Assembly (NCBI GenBank): GCA_013202335.1
Contig: JABMQR010000108.1
Coordinates: 1-19,157, forward strand
Source: Bacteroidota bacterium
GTDB taxonomy: Bacteria; Spirochaetota; Spirochaetia; JABMQR01
DNA: 19,157 nucleotides
Reading direction: 5' to 3'
The notes under the pieces were generated by a model, which was not told the DNA's origin, did no database searches, and saw only the letters and a program-made list of their open reading frames with translations. A program made the position numbers and the translations under genes. Of the stretch, positions 1 to 6,015 are shown one piece after another; positions within the stretch are counted from its first letter, which is position 1, and each line of letters begins with the position of its first letter.

Positions 1-24
1 AAGCGTTAGGTGTGCTAAATTCAT
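1..24 (-). CDS. Start of an unidentified protein (partial, runs off the left edge)
   Basis: Only the first eight codons are inside the window, reading MNLAHLTL. The ATG at 24-22 is preceded by a strong ribosome binding site, AGGAGG at about 28-34, four to five bases away, so translation from here is likely. It follows the short XRE-like gene on the same strand by about 40 bases and would be its operon partner. The gap between them holds the 34-64 palindrome. The product cannot be recognised from so few residues. Confidence 0.45.
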
Positions 25-33
25 ACTTCCTCC

Positions 34-64
34 TATACTTGCTGTAATACATACAGTAAGTATA
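34..64. promoter_or_regulatory. 31-bp near-perfect palindrome between two minus-strand genes
   Basis: The arms TATACTTGCTGTA and TACAGTAAGTATA match at 12 of 13 positions around a 5-base centre. The palindrome begins at the ribosome binding site of the gene starting at 24 and ends at the stop codon of the XRE-like gene. The symmetry and position suggest a binding site for a dimeric regulator. A hairpin in the messenger is also possible. It is not a standard LexA box, because the CTGT/ACAG spacing is 7 rather than 8. Confidence 0.5.
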
Positions 65-205
65 TCACAAGGAAACACCTCTAACAATTGTTTCACTAAT
101 AAATAATTTTATTGTCGTGCACCCAAGCTTCATCTGTGAGTAGCCAAATGCTGCACGATAGTGTTTAATATTTACTGCGAGGATCTCGCGTATTTTATCG
201 ACCAT
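65..205 (-). pseudogene. Truncated XRE/Cro-C1 family regulator (46 codons)
   Basis: The reading frame starts at ATG 205-203, with GGAG about six bases upstream, and stops at TGA 67-65. The first 27 residues (MVDKIREILAVNIKHYRAAF, then GYSQMKL) match the start of a Cro/C1-type helix-turn-helix: the N-I-x-x-Y-R-x-x-x-G-x-S-Q pattern covers helix 1 and the start of helix 2. After residue 27 the sequence no longer looks like the family and ends at 46 residues, so the recognition helix is missing or scrambled. It is probably a broken repressor of a mobile element. A genuine mini-protein cannot be excluded. A palindrome at 263-291 lies upstream, where a self-regulating repressor would bind. Confidence 0.5.
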
Positions 206-262
206 ATATACTCCAGTCAGTGTTGATTTATACTCACCCATGGAATATGATTTATCAAATAT

Positions 263-291
263 CTATTAGTAATATAATTTGTTACCAATAG
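263..291. promoter_or_regulatory. Palindromic operator candidate between divergent genes
   Basis: CTATTAGTAA (263-272) and TTACCAATAG (282-291) are inverted repeats matching at 9 of 10 positions with a 9-base spacer. A TATAAT hexamer (273-278) sits in the spacer. The site lies between the minus-strand XRE-like gene (start 205) and the plus-strand fragment (start 320), the usual place for a Cro/C1-type switch. Promoter hexamers for either direction are only weakly defined. Confidence 0.4.
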
Positions 292-319
292 TGACTGCTT
301 TGACATATAGGAAATAAAT

Positions 320-448
320 ATGACTGAAAGAATTGACGGAGCTACAATGCAGTTCCCTTTTGGATGTCCTTTGGGGAGGGTTCAGCAGCTAGACCAATCA
401 CCCAAGAAGGTCTTTGTTCTTGGTGTTTGTCAACTTCGTGAAAGTTGA
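320..448 (+). pseudogene. N-terminal fragment of an unidentified protein, cut at a hairpin junction
   Basis: ATG at 320, with AGGA eight bases upstream, opens a 42-codon frame. Residues 11-36 (QFPFGCPLGRVQQ, then LDQSPKKVFVLGV) look like ordinary protein. The last six codons (CQLRES) fall inside the inverted repeat 427-451 and are probably foreign. The gene therefore seems to have been cut at about 427, where the integrase remnant joins it head-on. I do not recognise the family with certainty. The Pro-Lys-Lys-Val-Phe-Val-Leu-Gly-Val segment is strand-like and typical of the start of an alpha/beta domain. Function unknown. Confidence 0.4.
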
Positions 449-1108
449 CAATTGATCGCTCCAAACTTCTACCAGAGCATTATCCTTAAAGAGGTTGTTA
501 TATTCCTGCATAGTTAGAATCTCTCGTACTTTCTCAACTTCTATCATACTTTTAACTTTTGTACAGGGATTCTCAGTTAGATCTCCCAGGCGGGTTGCCT
601 CTCTAAAGATTGTCTGGAGAGGCGTGTAGTAGCGGTTTATAGATCTTCCAATAAGACCCTTTTTCTGCATTTTAAACATCCAGTTTTCAATATGAGCCGG
701 GGTGATTTCTGACAGCTTCAGATTCTTGAATGGTGGAAGAATGTGCTTTTCCAATATCCTTCTGTTCTTTTCTGTATTCCCCTGGGACAAAGACCGTCCT
801 CTTTTTTCTTCAGAGGATGTGAAGGGGCATATCCCCCAAATAAACCAATCTTTTGTATAAACGGAGAAAATCTCTCTTGTCTGTTTTTCTTTTCTTTCCT
901 GCTCTTTTTTAAACTTCAGGTGTTTGGCCATTCTTTCGGCCTTTCTTTTAGATTTGGGAACATCATCAGAATCAACTTCCAGACCAACGGAATAGCGGTT
1001 GGATGCATGGAAATTAACACCATCGTCTGTGTAATAGTAGTAATAATACCATACTACTTTTCCTCTGGTTGGCTTCTGTATAACTACAATCTCTTTGCCT
1101 CGATGCAT
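398..1108 (-). pseudogene. Tyrosine integrase, N-terminal part only (catalytic domain lost)
   Basis: ATG at 1108 has GGGAG six bases upstream and a good promoter. The first 60 or so residues, including the run of tyrosines at about 21-26, resemble the arm-binding domain of phage and island integrases. Residues of about 70-190 form the SAM-like core-binding domain (LEKHILPPFKNLKLSEITPA, then HIENW and later NRYYTPLQTIFREA). The natural sequence stops at about residue 217 (NALVEVWS) and the final 19 residues come from the hairpin junction at 427-451 and beyond. The catalytic domain (R-K-H-x-x-R-H-Y) is missing, so this cannot recombine DNA. It lies downstream of the 3' end of the tRNA-Pro remnant, the standard place for an island integrase. 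It is not the partner of the recombinase fragment at 4095-4579, which lies on the other strand. Confidence 0.85.
427..451. repeat. Perfect 10-bp inverted repeat at a gene-gene junction
   Basis: TTGTCAACTT (427-436) and AAGTTGACAA (442-451) are perfectly complementary around the 5-base centre CGTGA. The truncated plus-strand gene and the truncated minus-strand integrase meet here. It may be a recombination core site, a remnant left by excision, or a transcription-stop hairpin. There is no T-run, so an intrinsic terminator is unlikely. Confidence 0.55.
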
Positions 1109-1128
1109 GAAATACTCCCTTTTATAAC

Positions 1129-1157
1129 AGTATAATTCAGGGATAACAAAAGATCAA
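1129..1157 (-). promoter_or_regulatory. Promoter of the integrase remnant
   Basis: On the minus strand, TTGATC (1157-1152) is separated by exactly 17 bases from TATACT (1134-1129), close to the sigma-70 consensus. The predicted start is near 1122, about 14 bases before the integrase ATG at 1108. Confidence 0.6.
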
Positions 1158-1160
1158 ACT

Positions 1161-1181
1161 GTGTCTACACTAGTGTCTACA
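1161..1181. repeat. Two direct repeats, GTGTCTACA
   Basis: Identical 9-mers lie at 1161-1169 and 1173-1181, spaced by 12 bases. They sit between the integrase promoter and the tRNA-Pro remnant. Tyrosine integrases bind short direct repeats (arm-type sites) flanking attP, and this pair has the right position and length. The identification is inference. Confidence 0.4.
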
Positions 1182-1194
1182 AGGTTATTTGGGC

Positions 1195-1242
1195 AAATAA
1201 AAAGCCTTACAGATAAACTAAATTGTTTCCCTGTAAAGCTTT
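1195..1242 (-). terminator. Intrinsic terminator of the tRNA-Pro remnant
   Basis: The arms 1201-1212 and 1231-1242 pair at 11 of 12 positions around an 18-base loop. On the minus strand the stem is followed by a T-rich tract (TTTTTATTT, overlapping the stem base). It begins seven bases past the 3' end of the tRNA remnant, as expected for a tRNA terminator. Confidence 0.6.
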
Positions 1243-1248
1243 ATGTAG

Positions 1249-1295
1249 TCGGGCTGGGCAGATTTGAACTGCCGACCCCGTGTCCCCCAGACACG
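1249..1295 (-). tRNA. tRNA-Pro(GGG), 3' half only; integration-site remnant
   Basis: Read on the minus strand from 1295 to 1249, the sequence folds as the 3' part of a tRNA. It has an anticodon stem CGTGT/ACACG closing the loop CTGGGGG (anticodon GGG), a 5-base variable region, a T stem GGCAG/CTGCC with loop TTCAAAT, then CAGCCCG and discriminator A. CCA is not encoded. Upstream of the anticodon stem there is no D-arm and no CGGGCTG to pair with the acceptor strand, so the gene is not functional. Break points at the anticodon arm are typical of tyrosine-integrase attachment sites, which fits the adjacent integrase and makes this an att remnant. Confidence 0.85.
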
Positions 1296-1341
1296 TACAG
1301 ATTTCTTATTTATATTCAAGGTTTCTGAAACAGTTGTTGTA

Positions 1342-1372
1342 TTGCTTGAAGATTCAATTTATTAGGTATACT
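1342..1372 (+). promoter_or_regulatory. Promoter candidate for the mntA-hepT pair
   Basis: TATACT at 1367-1372 is a good -10 box. Either TTGCTT (1342-1347, spacer 19) or TTGAAG (1346-1351, spacer 15) could serve as -35; neither spacing is ideal. Transcription would start at about 1379, only a few bases before the ATG at 1382, so the mRNA may be almost leaderless. No ribosome binding site is visible. Confidence 0.4.
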
Positions 1373-1389
1373 ATCATACATATGATAGT
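1370..1389. promoter_or_regulatory. 20-bp palindrome over the mntA start codon (operator candidate)
   Basis: ACTATCATA (1370-1378) and TATGATAGT (1381-1389) are perfect inverted repeats around CA. The repeat covers the end of the -10 box, the predicted transcription start and the ATG at 1382. Many toxin-antitoxin operons repress themselves through a palindrome in this position, so this is the likely operator. Which protein binds is not known. Confidence 0.55.
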
Positions 1390-1705
1390 TGATAAAAATA
1401 TTTTGAATGAGATTGTATCCAGATTTGTAAAATTATATCACCCTCAGGCCATATATCTTTTTGGTTCTCACGCATGGGGTACTCCGACTTCTGAAAGTGA
1501 TCTCGATTTTTGCATAATTCTAAATGAGTCAAAAATTTCTCAAGCTGATAGAATAAGAATGGGTTTAAGAATTTTAAGAGATATGCATATACCTGTAGAT
1601 TTGCTTGTTCTCACAGAAAGTGAAATTACAGAAAGGGTTAATCATCCATCAACTCTTATTAATAAAGTGTATCATAAGGGAATTAAGCTTTATGAAGCCG
1701 CATGA
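1382..1705 (+). CDS. mntA: MntA-type minimal nucleotidyltransferase (antitoxin of an MNT-HEPN pair)
   Basis: This is a 107-residue minimal nucleotidyltransferase. It carries the motif G28-S29-x10-D40-L-D42 (FGSHAWG, then SESDLDF), the GSX10DXD signature of MntA proteins, and a further Asp in HIPVDLLVL near residue 76, so the metal-binding set looks complete. In type VII toxin-antitoxin systems MntA neutralises the HEPN RNase toxin by transferring AMP to it. The frame is open upstream to 1280, but that stretch reads through the tRNA remnant. ATG 1382 starts the family-like sequence and is preceded by the -10 box. The gene overlaps hepT by 14 bases, so the two are translationally coupled. Confidence 0.85.
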   Translation: MIVDKNILNEIVSRFVKLYHPQAIYLFGSHAWGTPTSESDLDFCIILNESKISQADRIRMGLRILRDMHIPVDLLVLTESEITERVNHPSTLINKVYHKGIKLYEAA

Positions 1706-2078
1706 AGAGTGGTTATTTAAAGCTGCTCAGGATATTGAATCTTCTATAGTTTTATTGGATTCTATGAATTCCTTATTTGATATAGCTATTTATCATACTC
1801 AGCAATGTGCCGAAAAATCATTGAAAGCTTTTCTTTCATTTTGTTCCAGAGATATCGGCAGAACTCATAATCTTTTATTTCTTTTAGAAACCTGTATTTT
1901 AATTGATGAAACTTTTGATAATATTTATGAAGACTGTATCTATCTAAATCCTTTTGCTACTTTATATCGTTATCCTGAAGGTGATCTGATGCCAAAAAAA
2001 GCAGAGGTTGAAACAGCTATTGAGAAAGCTTCAAGAATACTGAATTTTGTAAAAGTCAACATCACAGATAGGGGGTAA
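1692..2078 (+). CDS. hepT: HEPN-domain toxin (HepT-like, partner of MntA)
   Basis: This 128-residue all-alpha HEPN protein has the family pattern HTQQCAEKSLKAFL (residues about 35-48), followed by R53-D-I-G-R-T-H59, the RX4-6H catalytic motif of HEPN ribonucleases. It resembles the COG2250-type HEPN branch. ATG 1692 begins MKPHEEWLFKAAQDIE, the expected start. An open stretch back to 1605 is antitoxin-gene sequence in another frame. In well-studied HepT a tyrosine inside the catalytic motif is AMPylated by the antitoxin. Here the motif has none, so the modified residue may differ. By analogy it cuts RNA and stops growth when free. Both genes look intact in an otherwise decayed island. Confidence 0.82.
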   Translation: MKPHEEWLFKAAQDIESSIVLLDSMNSLFDIAIYHTQQCAEKSLKAFLSFCSRDIGRTHNLLFLLETCILIDETFDNIYEDCIYLNPFATLYRYPEGDLMPKKAEVETAIEKASRILNFVKVNITDRG

Positions 2079-2326
2079 AGCTGCCCCGAAATCAGGATAG
2101 GAAACAATTATTCCGAACCCACCCATCCCCCAATTAGCTCAGGGGTACACATCTTTGCAAAGACAAATAAGAAAAGCTGGCGAGGCTGGTGCAGATGGAT
2201 AAATACGAAACGTGATTTTGAGAAATTGGTAATTGTAGAACGATTCTTTAAATCTTGACTATGCTTGATGAAAGTGTATTTATCATGGCAGTTTCAATTA
2301 GAAACTGCAGAAACTTCCCCTTGCAA
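2079..2326. other. 248-bp stretch without a gene between hepT and the IS
   Basis: No reading frame here resembles a protein and no terminator follows hepT. The bases at 2131-2165 faintly resemble a tRNA D-arm and anticodon loop but do not fold as one. A perfect hairpin lies at 2288-2308. If the IS had simply inserted into the recombinase gene, the N-terminal half of that gene should lie here. It is absent, so a deletion or rearrangement beside the IS is likely. Confidence 0.5.
2288..2308. repeat. Perfect 8-bp inverted repeat near the IS left end
   Basis: GCAGTTTC (2288-2295) and GAAACTGC (2301-2308) pair perfectly around AATTA. It lies 18 bases outside the left IS end. There is no T-run, so it is not a standard terminator. 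It may be an operator or recombination-site half left from the broken transposon; its role is unknown. Confidence 0.4.
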
Positions 2327-2355
2327 CCTGCATTCTCAAGAAAAGTTATACACAC
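2327..2355 (+). repeat. Left terminal inverted repeat of the IS
   Basis: These 29 bases match the inverted copy at 4067-4095 at 25 of 29 positions. Both copies begin CCTGCATTCTCA and end in TTATACACAC. Confidence 0.85.
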
Positions 2356-2400
2356 ATAGTGAAAAACGTGTCTAACTTAGGTTAATATAATGACATACTG

Positions 2401-2429
2401 TTGACTTTAGTTGTTCTTGTGTGTATAAT
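2401..2429 (+). promoter_or_regulatory. Transposase promoter
   Basis: TTGACT (2401-2406), a 17-base spacer and TATAAT (2424-2429) give an almost perfect sigma-70 promoter. Transcription would start near 2436. A copy of AGTTATACACAC from the left inverted repeat recurs just downstream (about 2431-2443), between promoter and start codon, and could be a second transposase-binding site. Confidence 0.75.
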
Positions 2430-2452
2430 ACAGTTATACACACGGAGGAGCT

Positions 2453-4081
2453 ATGGCTAAAGTTAAGACCCAGGTGATAAAAGGAACTACCTACATCTTT
2501 GAGCGTACATCATTTCGAGTTCCTGATGATGATAAAGTACATCAAAAGCGTTTCTATCTGGGTAAATTAGATGAAGAGGGACAGTTTATTCCCAATAAGC
2601 ATTATCATGCTCTTTCTGATAAGCAGAAGCAGAAGACCGGTCTGATACCGAAAACAGATGCTCCTGCTACTCGTGGCAGAGCACCTGCTTCTGAAGTCTT
2701 TACCCGTTCTTACTACGGTGCAACCTATTTATTTGATGAGATCAGTGAACAATTGGGTGTTACTGCTGATCTGAAAGTCTATTTCCCAGACACCTGGAAG
2801 CAGCTGTTATCTATTGCCTGGTATCTGATCTTAGAGGAGAGAAATCCCTTAAGCAGGTTTCCTAAATGGAGCAAAACTCATCGTCATCCCTATGGAGAGG
2901 ATATCAGCAGCCCCCGCAGCAGTGATCTGTTTGCTGCTATAGATGAAGACCGTATTCAGAAATTCTTTTCATCTCAGGTAAAACGAAGACTGGAAACAGA
3001 ATATCTTGCATACGATAGTACGAGTTTAAGCACCTACAGTAAAGCTATAGCGTTAGCTCGGAGAGGAATGAACAAAGAACATGATCTGCTTGATCAGATT
3101 AATCTATCCTTAGTCTTTGGACAAACAAGCAGATTGCCCGTATGCTACCGTATCATGCCGGGAAACATCACCGATGTGAAAACGGTGACCAAGCTCATTC
3201 AAGACCTTGCAACCATGGGAATGGGAAAAGTTAAGCTGGTCATGGACAGAGGCTACTACAGTGCTGAGAATATTAGTGCACTGTACAGAAAACACTATAA
3301 GTTCTTAATTGCTGCAAAGACCTCCCTGAAATTCATCAAGACAATGATTGATGAGTTTCGTGACCGTATCTGCTCGGTTGAGAATTATCTTGAGCAACAG
3401 GATGTATATGCCCTTTCACCGCGTATTGGTTGGCAAGTTTCCGGCACCTTTCCCTCAGAGGGAGAGGTGAAACGTAAGATGTACGTGCATCTGTATTATA
3501 ACGAAGATAAAGCTGGTAGTGATCGAAGAGTACATCATAGAAAGATTCTAAAGCTACAAAAAGAACTTGAAGAACGCCGGGAACAGAAGCTTCATGCACA
3601 GCTGTATGAACGGTATTTTATGGTCAAAGATACCCCAAAACGGGGAAGAATTGTCACTATTCGTCATAATGTGGTCAAATCTGATGAACAGTACTATGGT
3701 TTCTTTGCATTATTGAGTAATTGCATCACTGACAAAGCAGAAGCATTAACGGTCTACCGGACCAAAGATTGTGTAGAAAAAGCCTTTGGAAATCTGAAAG
3801 AACGTCTTGGACTGCGTCGTCCGGGAGTAAGCACCGAATCACATCTGCAGGGCAAAATCTTTGTACAATACCTAGCCTTGATCATACTCTCAAAGATTCA
3901 GAAATCCATGAAAGATAAGAAGTTACATGCTGACTACACCCTCTACACATTGCTTGATGAATTCGATGTCATTGAATACTACGAACACCCGGGAAAAGTT
4001 GGTCATTGGGGTGAGATTACGAAAAAACAGCAAGCGCTGTTTAAATCATTAGAGGTTCAGGCTCCCGTGTGTATAATTTGA
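2453..4081 (+). CDS. DDE transposase, IS4 superfamily (IS1634-like)
   Basis: This 542-residue protein catalyses cut-and-paste movement of the surrounding IS. The catalytic triad is visible: D188 in LAYDSTSLSTYS, D265 in VMDRGYYSAENI, and E442 in RTKDCVEKAFGNLK, where E is followed six residues later by K as in the IS4-type signature. An insertion domain rich in beta strands lies between the second D and the E (about 300-400). ATG 2453 follows GGAGG at a good distance. The stop codon lies inside the right inverted repeat, as is common in compact IS elements. Length and motifs fit the IS1634 family, and no frameshift is seen. The exact family assignment is from memory of the signatures. Confidence 0.88.
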   Translation: MAKVKTQVIKGTTYIFERTSFRVPDDDKVHQKRFYLGKLDEEGQFIPNKHYHALSDKQKQKTGLIPKTDAPATRGRAPASEVFTRSYYGATYLFDEISEQLGVTADLKVYFPDTWKQLLSIAWYLILEERNPLSRFPKWSKTHRHPYGEDISSPRSSDLFAAIDEDRIQKFFSSQVKRRLETEYLAYDSTSLSTYSKAIALARRGMNKEHDLLDQINLSLVFGQTSRLPVCYRIMPGNITDVKTVTKLIQDLATMGMGKVKLVMDRGYYSAENISALYRKHYKFLIAAKTSLKFIKTMIDEFRDRICSVENYLEQQDVYALSPRIGWQVSGTFPSEGEVKRKMYVHLYYNEDKAGSDRRVHHRKILKLQKELEERREQKLHAQLYERYFMVKDTPKRGRIVTIRHNVVKSDEQYYGFFALLSNCITDKAEALTVYRTKDCVEKAFGNLKERLGLRRPGVSTESHLQGKIFVQYLALIILSKIQKSMKDKKLHADYTLYTLLDEFDVIEYYEHPGKVGHWGEITKKQQALFKSLEVQAPVCII

Positions 4082-4095
4082 CCTGAGAATGCAGG
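4067..4095 (-). repeat. Right terminal inverted repeat of the IS
   Basis: This is the inverted partner of 2327-2355 (25 of 29 identical). It includes the last codons and stop of the transposase gene. Confidence 0.85.
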
Positions 4096-4579
4096 ATATA
4101 AAGCTGGTAGAAAGAACCGGCTTATGGTTGAGTTGATGTTAACTGCTGGCTTGCGGATCAGTGAATTGAGCAAACTAAAATGGTCACATATCCGCTGGAA
4201 AGAGGGAAAGCTACTGATAAAGGAAGGAAAAGGTGAAAAAGATAGAAATTTTTTTATTCCCGAGTCTCTGGTAATGCGGCTTAAAATCTATAAAGAAGAA
4301 GCTCCTGAAAGTGTCTTTGTTTTTGCAACTAGGACAGGAAAACAAATTGATAGATGTTCAGCGAATAAAATGATTAAACATTATGCTAAGAAAGCCGGTA
4401 TTGAAAAAAATGTTTATAATCATCTCCTCCGGCATACTGCCCTAACTGATTTGTATACCGATACAAAGGATATAAGACTTGTTCAACAGGTAGCAGGACA
4501 TGTAAGTCAAACAACACAGATTTATACTCATATTTCTGCAGTGGAAGTGCGGATCTCAATGTCCAAAGAAAAATACTAA
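4095..4579 (+). pseudogene. Tyrosine recombinase, catalytic half only (TnpI-like), cut by the IS
   Basis: The frame is open from the IS edge: AGRKNRLMVELMLTAGLRISEL is normal recombinase sequence and starts before the ATG at 4124. The whole catalytic set is present: Arg in AGLRISEL, Lys in KEGKGEKDR, His and Arg in HLLRHT, His in VAGHVS, and Tyr in IYTHIS. The N-terminal core-binding domain is missing. It is not left of the IS either, so the gene is dead. It lies directly before a Tn3-family tnpA on the same strand. In Tn4430 and Tn5401 the resolvase is a tyrosine recombinase, TnpI, encoded just before tnpA, so this is probably a TnpI remnant. A Xer-like or phage integrase remnant is the alternative. 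Confidence 0.8.
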
Positions 4580-4586
4580 TAGTATT

Positions 4587-6015
4587 TAATTATCCCAAAA
4601 AGAGGTGTAGATGAAAAGGAATTGGGAAACGATGAGTTAATAGATTTATTTTCATTAATTCAATCTGAATTTGAATTAATATATAAAAAAAGTAATGAAA
4701 TAAATAAGCTGGGATTTGCCTGTCTATATATTTTTTTTAATTAGAAACAAGATTTCCAACAAATCAGTTCGAGATTCCTAATTCTGTAGTTTCATTTATT
4801 GGGAAATAGCTCAATATTAACATAGACATTTTTCAACAATATGATTGGAACGGAAGAACAATAAAAAGACATCCTGCAGAAATAAGAGAACTCTTTGATT
4901 TTAAAGAAATGACAGTACAAGATTCAGATACACTTATCGAATGGCTTTTCAAAAATAATAATTGCTATAAAAAGGAAATTGTTAAGACTATTCATTAACA
5001 CGGTTAAGGGAATTGAAACTTGAACCACCAACACCAGATCGAATGGATAGAATTTCATCCTCAGCGATTATTAACTATGAAAATGGACTTTTCCTTTCAA
5101 TAAAAAATAAGCTGCCGGTTGAAACACTTTATCTAATTGATCAATTGATTAATGATTTCTTACGAAATGAAGATCACGATAATACAAATGACATTATGAC
5201 TTTTAATAAATTAAGAAGTGATCCTGGACGAATCGGTCTTGAAAGTATCCATGATGAGGTGAAAAAGCTTCAAGTTTTAAGAGACGTTAAAATCCCAGGG
5301 AATATTTTTGATAATATTCCACAAAAAATATTGAAGGAATATAAACAAAGGATTTCATCTGAATTACTTGGAGAAATAAAACGGCATCCAGATGATATTA
5401 AATATTCTCTCCTTTCTATTTTTTTCTGAAAAAGAGGTAGGGAGATTACTGATAACCTGGCTGAATTATTAATTTCAATAATACATAAGATCGATTCTAA
5501 AGCTGTAAAAAAAGTAGAACGAGAAATAATAAAAGAAATTAAAAAAGTACATGGCAAATATAATATCTTAAAAAAGGATTGCTGAATTATCTATTGAAAA
5601 TCCGGAAGGTATTATTAAAGATGTTATCTATCCGTCATTTAATGAACAGCTCTTACAGGATCTCATACAAGATTTACAAATGAACAACAGTGCTTTCACA
5701 GGAAAAGTGCGTACAGTAATGAAAAACTCTTATTCAAGACATTATCGTAGAATGCTTCCTAAGTTACTGAATATTCTTGAATTTAAATCAAACAACGATA
5801 TCCATAAACCGGTTCTTGAAGCATTAAAAATTGTAAAAGGGAATATAGATTCATAAATAAGACATCTGGAAATTGATGATGAATTCCCTATTTCCGGAAT
5901 TGTTAAGTCAAAATGGAAAAGTGCAATAATTAGGAAAAATGAAGATGGAAAAGATGTAATAGATCGAATAAATTATGAAATATGTGTTCTTCAGTCCCTT
6001 AGAGAAAAAATGAAA
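4587..6015 (+). pseudogene. Tn3-family transposase TnpA, N-terminal half, heavily decayed
   Basis: Translation across three frames gives the Tn3-type N-terminal (DUF4158-like) region: DELIDLFSLIQSEF; ETRFPTNQFEIPNSVVSFIG; YDWNGRTIKRHPAEIRELF; KLEPPTPDRMDRI; REITDNLAELLI; VRTVMKNSYSRHYRRMLPKL; LEFKSNNDIHKPVLEAL; and RINYEICVLQSLREKM. Lesions, in order: a frameshift at the T8 run near 4731-4741, TAG at 4807, a frameshift near 4990-5001, TGA at 5427, a frameshift at the A6 run at 5570-5575, and TAA at 5854. Family sequence ends near 6015, so roughly the C-terminal half, with the DDE catalytic core, is deleted. No start codon is visible. It follows the TnpI-like fragment by only a few bases on the same strand. 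Confidence 0.85.

Larger units (their letters stand above)
2327..4095 (+). mobile_element. IS4-superfamily (IS1634-like) insertion sequence, about 1769 bp
   Basis: The element is bounded by inverted repeats beginning CCTGCATTCTCA at 2327 and, inverted, at 4095. It contains a single transposase gene with its own promoter. The inverted-repeat match stops exactly at these positions. The flanks (CTTGCAA on the left, ATATAAAG on the right) show no convincing direct repeat, so the expected short target duplication is missing. On the right the element sits inside a tyrosine-recombinase reading frame. Gene, promoter and ends all look intact, so it may still be mobile. Confidence 0.85.

Noticed and set aside
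34..64. LexA (SOS) box
   Set aside because: It contains CTGT and ACAG but with a 7-base gap instead of 8, and the symmetry extends well beyond a LexA site.
743..1135. Plus-strand open frame opposite the integrase
   Set aside because: Low-complexity Phe/Ser-rich translation on the antisense strand of a recognisable integrase domain; no ribosome binding site.
2131..2165. tRNA-like stretch AGCTCAGGGGTA...TTTGCAAA
   Set aside because: It looks like a D-loop and an anticodon loop, but the D-stem partner is wrong, the anticodon stem does not pair and there is no T-arm. At best a degenerate scrap.
2142..2172. GGGGTAC...ATAAG as a left Tn3/Tn4430-type inverted repeat
   Set aside because: The first and last bases resemble Tn4430 ends, but the length is about 30 rather than 38 and there is no matching right end near 6.0-6.24 kb.
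5013..5429. A separate hypothetical gene
   Set aside because: Its sequence (KLEPPTPDRMDRI and later) continues the Tn3-family TnpA from flanking frames, so it is a piece of the pseudogene.
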